In this document: one piece after another, positions 1-7,628 of the stretch
Layout: the number at the start of each line of letters is the position of its first letter
Numbering within the stretch: the stretch's first letter is position 1
Source: Flavobacteriales bacterium
Lineage (GTDB): Bacteria > Bacteroidota > Bacteroidia > Flavobacteriales_F > PHOS-HE28
Length of the DNA stretch: 18,138 nt
Direction of reading: 5' to 3'
Assembly: GCA_016718655.1 (NCBI GenBank)
Contig: JADKCV010000049.1
Span: 1 to 18,138, forward strand
Position numbers and translations under genes: made by a program
Notes under the pieces: generated by a model
What the model was told of the DNA's origin: nothing
Databases searched by the model: none
Seen by the model: only the letters and a program-made list of their open reading frames with translations

Positions 1-30
1 TTGACCAGCATCCATCCCTCCCCTTCTCAG

Positions 31-1692
31 ATGCGTTCACCGAACCTGCTGCTCTGCGCCCTCTGCGCCCTGTCCCTTGAAGGCTGGTCCCAATCACCCA
101 TGGCCATCCCGCCCTTGCTGGAACAGGACACGTTCCAACTGACCGTAGGACAGTACGTACACCAGTTCTACCCTGGTGTGAACACCACCACCTTCGGTGT
201 GAACGGCCCCTACCTGGGCCCCACACTGTTGATGCATCGCGGGGATACGGCCCGGTTGAAGGTCATCAATGAACTGCCCCAGGTGACCAGCATGCACTGG
301 CATGGTATGCATGTGCCCGGCGATATGGACGGCGGACCTCAGCGCGAAGTACAGCCCGGTGCGGATTGGGATGTGAAATTCCAAGTGGATAATCCGGCAG
401 GCACCTATTGGTACCATCCTCATCCGCACATGCTCACCGCGTCGCAGGCCACAAAAGGCATCGCGGGCATGATCATCGTGCGCGATGCCGAGGAGGAAGC
501 CCTGGACCTTCCCCGCGCCTATGGCGTGGATGACTTCCCCGTCGTGGTCCAGGACCGACGCTTTCTGGCCAATGGAAGCATGCCGACCGCTCCCTACGGG
601 GACTCCGTGCTGGTGAACGGCACACCCCATGCCTATCTGGAGTGCCCGGCACAGGTGGTCCGTTTGCGCTTGCTGAACGGTGCCAATGCTCGCGTCTTCG
701 ACTTGGGCTTTGAGAACGGCACGGAGATGCACGTCATCACCGGCGATGGTGGCCTGCTGAACGCACCCGTGACTACGGAACGGTTGCGGCTGAGCAATGG
801 CGAACGCTATGAAGTGCTCCTTGACCTGAGCGGTCTGGAGGGCGACAGTCTTCTTTTGATGAGCTTCGGCAGTGAACTGCCACAGACCGTGCCTGGTTCC
901 AATAACCTGGTATGGGAGAGCAGCGCACTGAACGGGATCGACTTCCCGGTACTTCGCATCCGGGTCACGGCACCGACCCCGGAACCTGTGACGGTGCTGC
1001 CCACAACGCTCAGCGCCGCTGCGCCTTGGGAAGAGGCCCTTTCCGTGCGCACACGGACCAAGATCCTGACCGGGAACGGCATGGTGGGCATGGGCATGTT
1101 CATGATCAATGGCCAGATGTTCGACATCGACGTGATCAACGACACGATGCAACTGGGCAGTGTGGAGATCTGGAACATCTCGAACAATTCGAATATGGCC
1201 CACCCCATGCACATCCACGGGGTATCGTTCTTTGTGCTCGATCGCAATGGTGTGCCACCGCCCCTTTGGGAGCAGGGTGCCAAGGATGTTGTCCTGGTGG
1301 ATGCGGGTGAAACGGTGCGGCTCATCATGCGCTTCGGCCACCCCACGGCTGGCTGGCCGTACATGTACCATTGTCACAACCTCCTGCATGAGGACAACAT
1401 GATGATGCTTCAATTCATCGTGGAAGAAATGACCGTGGGCACTCCGGAACAGCTCGCGGCCGCGCCGATCAGCTTTCACCCCAACCCCACTGCTGGCATC
1501 GTCGTGTTCCAGAGCACCGACCCCTTGAAGGAGGTCACGCTCCACGACATGAGCGGCCGCCTACTGATCCGCATCGACCTATTGGGATCTACGCAGGGGT
1601 CATTGGACCTGGACCACCTTCCGCCCGGTCCCTATTTGGCACGCATCACCGGCAAGGGTTCAAGTACAGTACGCATCATCATGCGCGAGTAG
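31..1692 (+). CDS. CueO/laccase-like multicopper oxidase with T9SS sorting domain
   Basis: Predicted exported three-domain multicopper oxidase (553 aa from the ATG at 31), which would oxidise a substrate such as Cu(I) or phenolics at a type 1 copper and reduce O2 at a trinuclear site. All four copper-ligand blocks are visible: HWHG (89-92), WYHPHPH (127-133), HPMHIHG (391-397) and HCHNLLHEDNMMM (447-459). The last gives type 1 ligands Cys448, His453 and probable axial Met458. The HWHG-to-VPGDMDGGPQ context resembles CueO. A short Met cluster (about 351-363) precedes the third domain. Residues 476-553 look like a T9SS C-terminal domain (HPNPTAG, then MSGRLL and PPGPYLARI), implying secretion or surface attachment. 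I chose 31 because a signal peptide follows directly. The frame is open to base 1, so a longer start beyond the window cannot be excluded. It converges with the cytochrome lipoprotein gene, two bases away. Substrate is unknown. Confidence 0.9.
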   Translation: MRSPNLLLCALCALSLEGWSQSPMAIPPLLEQDTFQLTVGQYVHQFYPGVNTTTFGVNGPYLGPTLLMHRGDTARLKVINELPQVTSMHWHGMHVPGDMDGGPQREVQPGADWDVKFQVDNPAGTYWYHPHPHMLTASQATKGIAGMIIVRDAEEEALDLPRAYGVDDFPVVVQDRRFLANGSMPTAPYGDSVLVNGTPHAYLECPAQVVRLRLLNGANARVFDLGFENGTEMHVITGDGGLLNAPVTTERLRLSNGERYEVLLDLSGLEGDSLLLMSFGSELPQTVPGSNNLVWESSALNGIDFPVLRIRVTAPTPEPVTVLPTTLSAAAPWEEALSVRTRTKILTGNGMVGMGMFMINGQMFDIDVINDTMQLGSVEIWNISNNSNMAHPMHIHGVSFFVLDRNGVPPPLWEQGAKDVVLVDAGETVRLIMRFGHPTAGWPYMYHCHNLLHEDNMMMLQFIVEEMTVGTPEQLAAAPISFHPNPTAGIVVFQSTDPLKEVTLHDMSGRLLIRIDLLGSTQGSLDLDHLPPGPYLARITGKGSSTVRIIMRE

Positions 1693-1694
1693 CC

Positions 1695-2126
1695 TCAGTT
1701 GTTCAAGGCGCCCTGCTCTATCCATACCCTGATCGTCTCCAACTCGGCATTGCTCAGCGCAGTGCCGCTGGGTGGCATACCCAGACCGAAGTCCGGACTG
1801 TAATTGACCTTGTGCCATAGTACCGATGCATCAGGGTCGCCTGGTGCGACCCGCACAGCCGGTCCCCAGTTCACGCTGGTCACATTCACCAGTTCCGTGT
1901 AGGCGTTCTCGGCTGACAGGTCCATTCCATTGCCCATGGGTGGATGGCACACCCAGCAGTGCTCCGTGAAGATGGGCAGTACTTCGGTGCTGAAGTGGAC
2001 CGTGACCGCGGGCAGCTCTGGATCCACCGGCTTTGGCACGAACAGAGGACCTTCATCCTTTGCACAGCCCACGGACATGGCCAGCAGAAGCAGCACGACA
2101 CCGGCACGGATCGGGTGGGACCTCAT
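1695..2126 (-). CDS. Mono-haem cytochrome c lipoprotein (PSCyt1-like)
   Basis: 143-aa predicted lipoprotein that would carry electrons in the periplasm or on a membrane surface. The N-terminus is a lipoprotein signal ending at Cys21 (SVGC). One haem-binding CWVCH lies at 57-61 inside PIFTEHCWVCH, and GMPPSG near 116-121 offers Met117 as distal ligand. The spacing, the VAPGDPDASVLW segment and the C-terminal LSNAELETIRVWIEQGA helix match the planctomycete-type cytochrome c (PSCyt1) pattern. It is the last gene of the leftward operon, and its ATG overlaps the stop of the DUF5777 barrel gene by four bases, suggesting translational coupling. No other domain is seen, so it is probably an electron carrier rather than an enzyme. 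Partner identity is inferred only from context. Confidence 0.85.
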   Translation of the reverse strand: MRSHPIRAGVVLLLLAMSVGCAKDEGPLFVPKPVDPELPAVTVHFSTEVLPIFTEHCWVCHPPMGNGMDLSAENAYTELVNVTSVNWGPAVRVAPGDPDASVLWHKVNYSPDFGLGMPPSGTALSNAELETIRVWIEQGALNN

Positions 2127-3040
2127 GGTTGGGGATTCTTGGGTTTGACGAACAGCGTGCGGGCGATGTTGAATCCCAAGTGGAAGTAGCCCTCGTCGTA
2201 GCGCGTGACGGGCATCGTATACAGTCGCTGCTCGACGATCTCCTGCCCACTGGCCAACACGATCTGGAAAACGTGTCCGGCGGTCGCCACTTCATAGCCT
2301 GTGGCGATCGGCAGCAAGGTCTCATTCGGGTCCCTGCCAGCAAGGAACGGAGCCGCCTCGAAAAGGATGGATCCTTTGGTCGTCACCTTCCACCGTCCAC
2401 TGATCGGAAGTGTCATGGTGACGTTCGACGCGCCCACGGGTACGAGGTTGCGATAGACGAACACCGGCGCCAACTGGACTGAAACGTGGTCATTGAAGCG
2501 CCTTGCAAGGATGACCTGCGTAGCGTACGAGAAGCGGTGCTTGAACGAATAGGCGAACGGGGTCACACCATCGGCATAGAAATCACGCTCATCCACGGCT
2601 GGGAAATCGTCGCTCATCATCGCCACATTGAACCACGCCGTGCCCGACAACGGCATCTCGTCCCCTTCCGTCTGCTTCAACAGCCGCACCTTCGCGCCGA
2701 GGTCGTACACCTTGCCGTTCTTGCTCCGACCCAGTTCCAGGTGCATGTCATCCACGGGTGAATACTGGAAGGCGAAACGGATGTTGGCCGGGAGGTCGAG
2801 CCCGAGGAACTGCTTGCCCATCTCCTTGTTGAAACCCCAGGCGCCAAACCGATGCTGGATCATGAAGCCGTACGAACGTTTGCGAGGTACCACCTCGATG
2901 CTCTGCGCATTGATCACCTGCGTCCCACCGAAGGTGCGCGACACGAATTCCCTGGGCTGCGCGTCCTGAGCCTGGCCGTGCAGCGTAAAGGCCAGCAGTA
3001 CGCTCGCCAGGCCGATGATGACCATTGATCGCGTGTTCAT
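2123..3040 (-). CDS. DUF5777-family outer-membrane beta-barrel protein
   Basis: 305-aa protein with a signal peptide (about 1-24, cleavage near HGQAQ) followed by repeated amphipathic strands typical of a small outer-membrane barrel. Wording such as RSYGFMIQHRFG, LGAKVRLLKQ, HRFSYATQVILARRFNDHVSVQLAP and the terminal GYFHLGFNIARTLFVK matches what I know as DUF5777, a Bacteroidota barrel family of unknown function. No catalytic motif or haem site is visible. It is sandwiched between two cytochrome c genes and overlaps both by four bases (ATGA), so it is very likely co-translated with them. By analogy with porin-cytochrome conduits it could hold or pass electrons to a cytochrome across the outer membrane. 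That role is inference; a plain outer-membrane structural or transport protein is the alternative. Confidence 0.8.
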   Translation of the reverse strand: MNTRSMVIIGLASVLLAFTLHGQAQDAQPREFVSRTFGGTQVINAQSIEVVPRKRSYGFMIQHRFGAWGFNKEMGKQFLGLDLPANIRFAFQYSPVDDMHLELGRSKNGKVYDLGAKVRLLKQTEGDEMPLSGTAWFNVAMMSDDFPAVDERDFYADGVTPFAYSFKHRFSYATQVILARRFNDHVSVQLAPVFVYRNLVPVGASNVTMTLPISGRWKVTTKGSILFEAAPFLAGRDPNETLLPIATGYEVATAGHVFQIVLASGQEIVEQRLYTMPVTRYDEGYFHLGFNIARTLFVKPKNPQP

Positions 3041-3435
3041 GGGCTCAGGGTCCTTAGGTAATGCACAACGGCCCAGCGTTCCTCCCTGCTCAGCGCCTCT
3101 TGGTATGTGGGCATGACACCACGGCCGTGGGTGATCTTCCAGAACAGTGCACCATTGGACTGCGCCTGAACCGAGGGGTCCGAGAAATTCGCGGGCTGGA
3201 TCGGCAGACCCGCAGCCGCAGGCCCATCCCCCTTGCCTGCCGTTCCATGACAGGTCCAGCAGAGTGAACTGAACACCTTCTGCCCGCGCACGATGGCCTT
3301 GGCATCATCGACCAAGGGATCTATCAATCGATCGGCCTCAGGCGGCGCCTTCCAGGGATCACCCGGCATGTCGACCAAGGCCACCATGCCACACCACAGC
3401 AGCACCAGGATGGTCATGTATACGGCACCCTTCAT
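3037..3435 (-). CDS. Mono-haem class I cytochrome c
   Basis: 132-aa predicted membrane-anchored or secreted cytochrome c. A hydrophobic N-terminal segment (about 4-22) has no lipobox and may stay as an anchor or be cleaved. The haem motif CWTCH is at 59-63, followed by GTAGKGDGPAAAGLPIQPANFSD, the usual small cytochrome c layout. GVMPTY near 106-111 supplies Met108 as the probable distal ligand, and the last helix (REERWAVVHYLRTL) closes the fold. Four-base ATGA overlaps join it to the polyferredoxin upstream and the DUF5777 barrel downstream. A role as periplasmic electron shuttle between the membrane Fe-S protein and outer-membrane components is inferred from gene order. Confidence 0.88.
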   Translation of the reverse strand: MKGAVYMTILVLLWCGMVALVDMPGDPWKAPPEADRLIDPLVDDAKAIVRGQKVFSSLCWTCHGTAGKGDGPAAAGLPIQPANFSDPSVQAQSNGALFWKITHGRGVMPTYQEALSREERWAVVHYLRTLSP

Positions 3436-5414
3436 GGCCTGGCGGGAGTTGCGATCAGTGGAGCAGGACGACCCTGCAACATGGCCAGTGCCTCGGATGC
3501 ACGCGGGTCATGCGGGGCGAGGTCGACCGCCTTCCTGAGATGTTCCGTTGCTCGTGGAATATCTCCGCTGCGAGCCAGCAATACACCGACCGTGTAGCGC
3601 ACCTGGGCGTCCTCGGGGCTGATCAAGGCCAGTTGCTCAAAGTGCGCCAACGCCGGTTCCGTGCGACCTGCGCGCAGGTACAACGCCCCCAGGTTATTGT
3701 GGATCATGGCCGATCCACTTCCACGCTGCAGGGCTTCCTCGTAGCTGGCAATGGCCTCGTTCGTCCGACCTGTGCGGCTGTCCACATCTCCCATGGCCAC
3801 CAGCAATGGAACGCTGCCTGGGATGCGCGTCAGTCCTTTCATGAAACTCCCTCGGGCCTGCTTTACATCACCCATCGCAAGCCATGCGTTCCCCAATTCT
3901 AGCGCACTCAGGGCGATCAGTTCGCGGCTGTTCCCACCCGAGCGCTCACGCCCCGTGAGCAGTGCTTGCCTCCAGTGCTCCATCGCCTCGCTTGCATTTC
4001 CCCGGCGCATCGCGATGCCCGCCGAGCGATAGCGCGCCTCCACATGGGTGGGTTCGTCCGCGAGGATCGTCCGCAACAGCATGACCGCTGCGTCCTCATC
4101 ACCCCGCAATAGATGGAGGGAAGCCAGTTCCTGACGCCGGTCCGCAGGCTGCCAAAGGCCCCACATCAGGGCCTGTTGGTAGTGTCCGACCGCCAGATCC
4201 ACTTCGACATCCCTGGCTTCCGTTCGCGCATGACCCTCCGCGATCCGCTGGAGCTGCGCCTTTCCGAGAATAGTGTGATACTGCACCACGGCACTGTGTG
4301 CCAGAAAGACCACCAGGAGGGTGGCGAACGCCATGAGGACAAGACCACCCGGTCGCAGGCTCCGATCTATTTTCAGGGTCACGCCCCGCAACTGGAATGC
4401 CTCACGACGGACCAGTCGCCAGGCCACCAGAATCATGTAGGCTGAACACAAAGCCAGGGCCACGGCCAGCAGGAAGGGTACGATATCATAGAGCCCCCGG
4501 TAGATGGGCATCGCCACCACGAAAGCACCCGCAAGGAAGATGTCCTCCCCCATTGTATTGCTGAAACGACCACGGTAGGCGCCCGCGGGATGCCCCTTGC
4601 GGAACAACGGCGGCATGCGGAAACCGAACTGCACGGCGTTCTCCGGACAGACCGCCACGCAATCAAGGTCCTTGAGGCAGCGCGGGTTGGTGACCATGCC
4701 GTGCAATGCCAGTTCGCGGTGGACGAGGATATCAGAAGAACAGACCTGGGTACACAGGCCGCACTGGCTGCAGTCCTTGGTCAATACGATACGTCCCGGT
4801 GCCACCTGATCGGCCAGACCGAACAATGCACCATAGGGACAGGCCTGGAAGCAGAAGCCCCGACTGCCCAGCAGGTACACGATGAGGAAGCCGCAAACGA
4901 AGAAGGTGAAGATGGCCACACCCGGAGGGGGCAGGTTGCGCCACATATCATCCGTGGTGAAGGAGGACCAGCGCGACCCACCGGCCTCCACCACCTGCAT
5001 GGCCTGGTTACCGGCACCATGCCATGCCTGAAGCACCTGCGGCCAGATGAACAGGTAGAACATCACCCCGATGGGCACCCAGATGAGGGTGCGCGACCGG
5101 ATCGGCTGGCGCTTGATGTGCAGTTTATCCAGTATCCAGCCGGCAGTGTCCTGGAGCGCCAGGATGTGGCATCCCCAGGAGCAGAAGAAGCGCCCGAAGA
5201 TCAGCGTGGCCACCATCACCACCACCATCAGCACAAAACCTGCGGTGACAATACCTTGATGGATGGTGTAGAAAACCTCGTTGAACTCCAATGGGGCGAG
5301 CGTTCGCCCCTTCAGCTTCCAATGCACGAAGTGTGCGATGAAGAGCAGGTGAACGCCTACCAACGTGGCCATCCGCCACTTCTCGTATGGCTTATGCTTT
5401 ACCAGGGCGTCCAT
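3432..5414 (-). CDS. Membrane polyferredoxin (NosR/NapH/CcoG-like) fused to TPR domain
   Basis: 660-aa inner-membrane iron-sulphur protein with a TPR tail. Transmembrane segments lie near 15-33, 53-73, 108-130, 164-183, 290-333 (two) and 357-377. Two loop motifs, FCSWGCH (Cys78, Cys82) and FCFQACPYG (Cys188, Cys192), are the paired CxxxC elements seen in NosR/NapH/RdxA-type proteins. A ferredoxin segment follows: CSQCGLCTQVC (Cys215, 218, 221, 225) and CLKDLDCVAVCP (Cys246, Asp249, Cys252, Cys256), in which Asp replaces the usual second Cys. About residues 405-645 form several TPR units (for example NEAIASYEEALQRG, HNNLGALYLRAGRTEPALAHFEQ), suggesting protein docking. It is the second gene of the operon, 18 bases after the lysyl-oxidase-like gene. 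Likely role: passing electrons across or along the inner membrane to the cytochromes encoded downstream. Donor and acceptor are unknown. Confidence 0.88.
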   Translation of the reverse strand: MDALVKHKPYEKWRMATLVGVHLLFIAHFVHWKLKGRTLAPLEFNEVFYTIHQGIVTAGFVLMVVVMVATLIFGRFFCSWGCHILALQDTAGWILDKLHIKRQPIRSRTLIWVPIGVMFYLFIWPQVLQAWHGAGNQAMQVVEAGGSRWSSFTTDDMWRNLPPPGVAIFTFFVCGFLIVYLLGSRGFCFQACPYGALFGLADQVAPGRIVLTKDCSQCGLCTQVCSSDILVHRELALHGMVTNPRCLKDLDCVAVCPENAVQFGFRMPPLFRKGHPAGAYRGRFSNTMGEDIFLAGAFVVAMPIYRGLYDIVPFLLAVALALCSAYMILVAWRLVRREAFQLRGVTLKIDRSLRPGGLVLMAFATLLVVFLAHSAVVQYHTILGKAQLQRIAEGHARTEARDVEVDLAVGHYQQALMWGLWQPADRRQELASLHLLRGDEDAAVMLLRTILADEPTHVEARYRSAGIAMRRGNASEAMEHWRQALLTGRERSGGNSRELIALSALELGNAWLAMGDVKQARGSFMKGLTRIPGSVPLLVAMGDVDSRTGRTNEAIASYEEALQRGSGSAMIHNNLGALYLRAGRTEPALAHFEQLALISPEDAQVRYTVGVLLARSGDIPRATEHLRKAVDLAPHDPRASEALAMLQGRPAPLIATPARP

Positions 5415-5432
5415 GTCCTTGGCGCATTCAAC

Positions 5433-7492
5433 CTATTGCACCACGATCCGTTCAGAGAAGCGACGTCCCACCAGATCAACGTTCAGATGGTAGATGCCAC
5501 TGGAGAGTCCTTCCAATGCCATGGCATGCTTCCACTGGCCCGCTGCGGCAGTCGCGGAGCTTGTATGCACCACATGGCCCAGCGCATCCACCAAGGTGAG
5601 TTCCACATGCGTGTCCTGCAGCAGGTGCAATTCCACGGTGAAGGACCCCATGTTCGGATTGGGGTATACCTGGAAGCCACGCAGGGTCAGCACTTCGGCC
5701 ACACCGGTGCAGATCTCGACATCCACCGTGACCGGGACCGGTTCCCCGATACAGACACCGCCGCCGAAATGGACCTCCCAATCGTAGAAGTAATAATAGT
5801 AGGAGGACCCACCACTACCTCCGGTGATGGTGGCCACGTCGCCGATCGCGTAGGGGTAGCTAACGCCGGCGCTGCTCCGCCATAGATCGGCGGTACCGGC
5901 CACAACGAGCTTGTAACCGTTCCCCGGAGCGATATCGAAGTCGAGTGTAATGCGGGACTCACCGGCCGGCACCCACACGGAACGCGTGTTCCGGAGCACA
6001 CCGATGGCATCAGGAGCTCCACCGTGCGCCAGCCTGCCGAGCCTGCGTAAACCTTCACCGACTTCAGCCGAAAGGCCTGTAGGGCTGAGAGATCGAGACG
6101 CTGGGCACCTGCGTGATACTCTCCGGACCCGGCATTATTCTGCTTGCCACCGTAGAGCACGGTGCCCGGTGCTTCGTTCACCGCCGCCACCTGATATGTG
6201 GTGCTGGCATACAACGGAGGCGTTTCGAAGATCGGGCCACTGCCGACCAACGAGCCCGTGGCATCGTACCAGAGACTGTTCGGCTCCGAGGAGAGGAGTG
6301 CGGCCTGTTCGCCTTCGCAGATGATGGCCGTCCCGACCACAGGAACAGGTGGCTGCGCGAGCTCTGTCACCGTGAAGGGCTGGGAGACCGCCGTACCACA
6401 ATACGTGGTGACCGTCACGGTGTAAGTGCCCGGACCCGCTTGAATGCTGTTGGTGATGGCCCCCGTGCTCCACTGATAGGCCAACCCCGCATTCGCACGC
6501 AGCCTGACCTCACCGCCGCTGCACACATACGCCTGCTCTTCACTCGTGATCGTGGCAATGGGAGAGGTGGCCGTCTGCTGGGTCAGCGTAAAGGGTACCG
6601 CCGTGTAATTGTTGCCTTCGTCCGATTCCAGCACACGGTCAAGGGGGTCCACCTCGTAAACGATCCAGTACTCGCCATTGCACGTACCGGATGGTATATC
6701 GATCCACATGCCGTCCAGGTATTCACTGTAGATGTCCGTGTAACCCGATGAAATACCCTGGCGCACCATGCTGCAGCTATAGTTGCCTCCGCCAAGTCCG
6801 TAGTTGGGGAAATCGGTCGGAGAGGACAGTGTGGTCCCCGAGTTGTACTGCGTGTTGTCGTCCTTGCAATGATGGTTCACCACCGCCTGGCCACAATTGT
6901 TGTAGTCCATCAGGCAGAAGCCCAATTTGTAGCCCTGGTTGATGATCGGCCACTCGCGCGGGTCGCTCACACCGTACTCCGGCATCCGGAGGCTGTAGAT
7001 GCCCCATTGATCGTAGCGCACATTCCCCTGGGTCGACGTGTAGGTCATCCCCTGGTCCATCACCCGTTCATAGGAGGTCATTTGCGAGCCGTTCTTGTGG
7101 AACACACGCTGGGTGCTGAGCTGCTTGGCCGTACCTCCGCCCGGACACGTGAACTGCTGCTGGGCGTTCGGATCGTAGACCTCAAAGGTGTCCACGCCAC
7201 AGGTGAAGCGCCGATACCCGTTCATGTCGACGCCCCGGACCTCCATGGGCCCGAGGCCGATGTTCGGGGTGCTCCCGCTGATGCGGACCCTGCCCGCCAC
7301 CTCGCTGGGACCGTCCAAATAGTTCATGAGGCCGTACCAGGAGATCGTGAGGTCCGGCAGCAGGTCGCATTCCTGCCCCCCCCCGGGACACTGACAGGAC
7401 GTGGCGTTGGTGGTGGTGCATTGACCATGGACCTCCGGCACCTGGACAAGGAGGAGGACCAATGGGATCAAGGTGTAGATCGGTCGTAGCAT
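5433..7492 (-). pseudogene. Lysyl-oxidase-like secreted protein, Ig-like domain, T9SS tail; one frameshift
   Basis: First gene of the leftward operon, about 686 aa if read through one frameshift near 6011 (length 2060 bases, one short of a multiple of three). Domain order: signal peptide (1-23), a lysyl oxidase (LOX)-like domain (about 45-297), Ig-like segments (about 310-375 and a CHU_C-associated type at 380-440), a jelly-roll-like region, and a T9SS domain (VYPNPNMGSF to RIVVQ). LOX signatures are LPDLTISW, GYKLGFCLMD and SGYTDIYSEYLDGMWIDIPSG, ending in RVLESDEGNN. Lys189 and Tyr255 correspond to the human LOX residues that form the quinone cofactor. The copper HxHxH is replaced by QGNVR (155-159). 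The break is VELL then DAIGVLRNTRSVWVP in the next frame, consistent with one lost base. A sequencing error is as likely as true inactivation. Confidence 0.82.
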
Positions 7493-7628
7493 GGGGCGTG
7501 GTGTGTTCGTGATCGAGATGGAACGGACAATGACCGGGGCTAAATTAGGACCACTTTGTCCATTTTCTATGATTTGCATCATATTTTTGTCACCACTCGA
7601 CCCCCCCTTGCCAACACGACCCAACGCC
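7493..7628. promoter_or_regulatory. Divergent promoter region between the lysyl-oxidase-like operon and the mbnP-like gene
   Basis: This AT-richer gap serves both directions. Rightward, TTTG (7555-7558) and TAttTTTG (7582-7589), 23 bases apart, match the Bacteroidota -33/-7 consensus at the edge of its spacing range. Leftward, TAATTTAG (7547-7540 on the minus strand) is one mismatch from TAnnTTTG. It lies 40-50 bases before the ATG at 7492. Between them sits the palindrome at 7569-7582. Assignments rest on consensus matching only. Confidence 0.55.
7569..7582. promoter_or_regulatory. Fnr/Crp-family operator-like palindrome ATGAT-N4-ATCAT (copy 1)
   Basis: ATGATTTGCATCAT is a perfect 5-base inverted repeat with a 4-base spacer. 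The core TGAT-N4-ATCA equals the Fnr/Dnr-type box (TTGAT-N4-ATCAA). Its centre is about 42 bases upstream of the start predicted from the leftward TAATTTAG, the usual class II activator position. For the rightward promoter it lies within the -33/-7 spacer, where binding would more likely repress. The same motif recurs at 17891-17904. Confidence 0.6.

Noticed and set aside
94..1545. 483-aa minus-strand open frame inside the multicopper oxidase gene
   Set aside because: High-GC antisense shadow: it is rich in His and Arg with no domain, while the plus frame carries all the copper motifs.
1690..1697. A terminator between the convergent multicopper oxidase and cytochrome genes
   Set aside because: The stop codons are two bases apart and I see no hairpin with a T-run here.
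5220..5245. Run of CACCACCATCA giving poly-His in one frame, like an affinity tag or repeat
   Set aside because: It encodes hydrophobic Val/Met residues of a transmembrane helix (VLMVVVMVATL) on the minus strand; the His run is an off-frame effect.
4590..5885. 431-aa plus-strand open frame across the polyferredoxin and lysyl-oxidase-like tail
   Set aside because: Its translation has His runs and low complexity and crosses two well-supported minus-strand genes; it is an antisense shadow.
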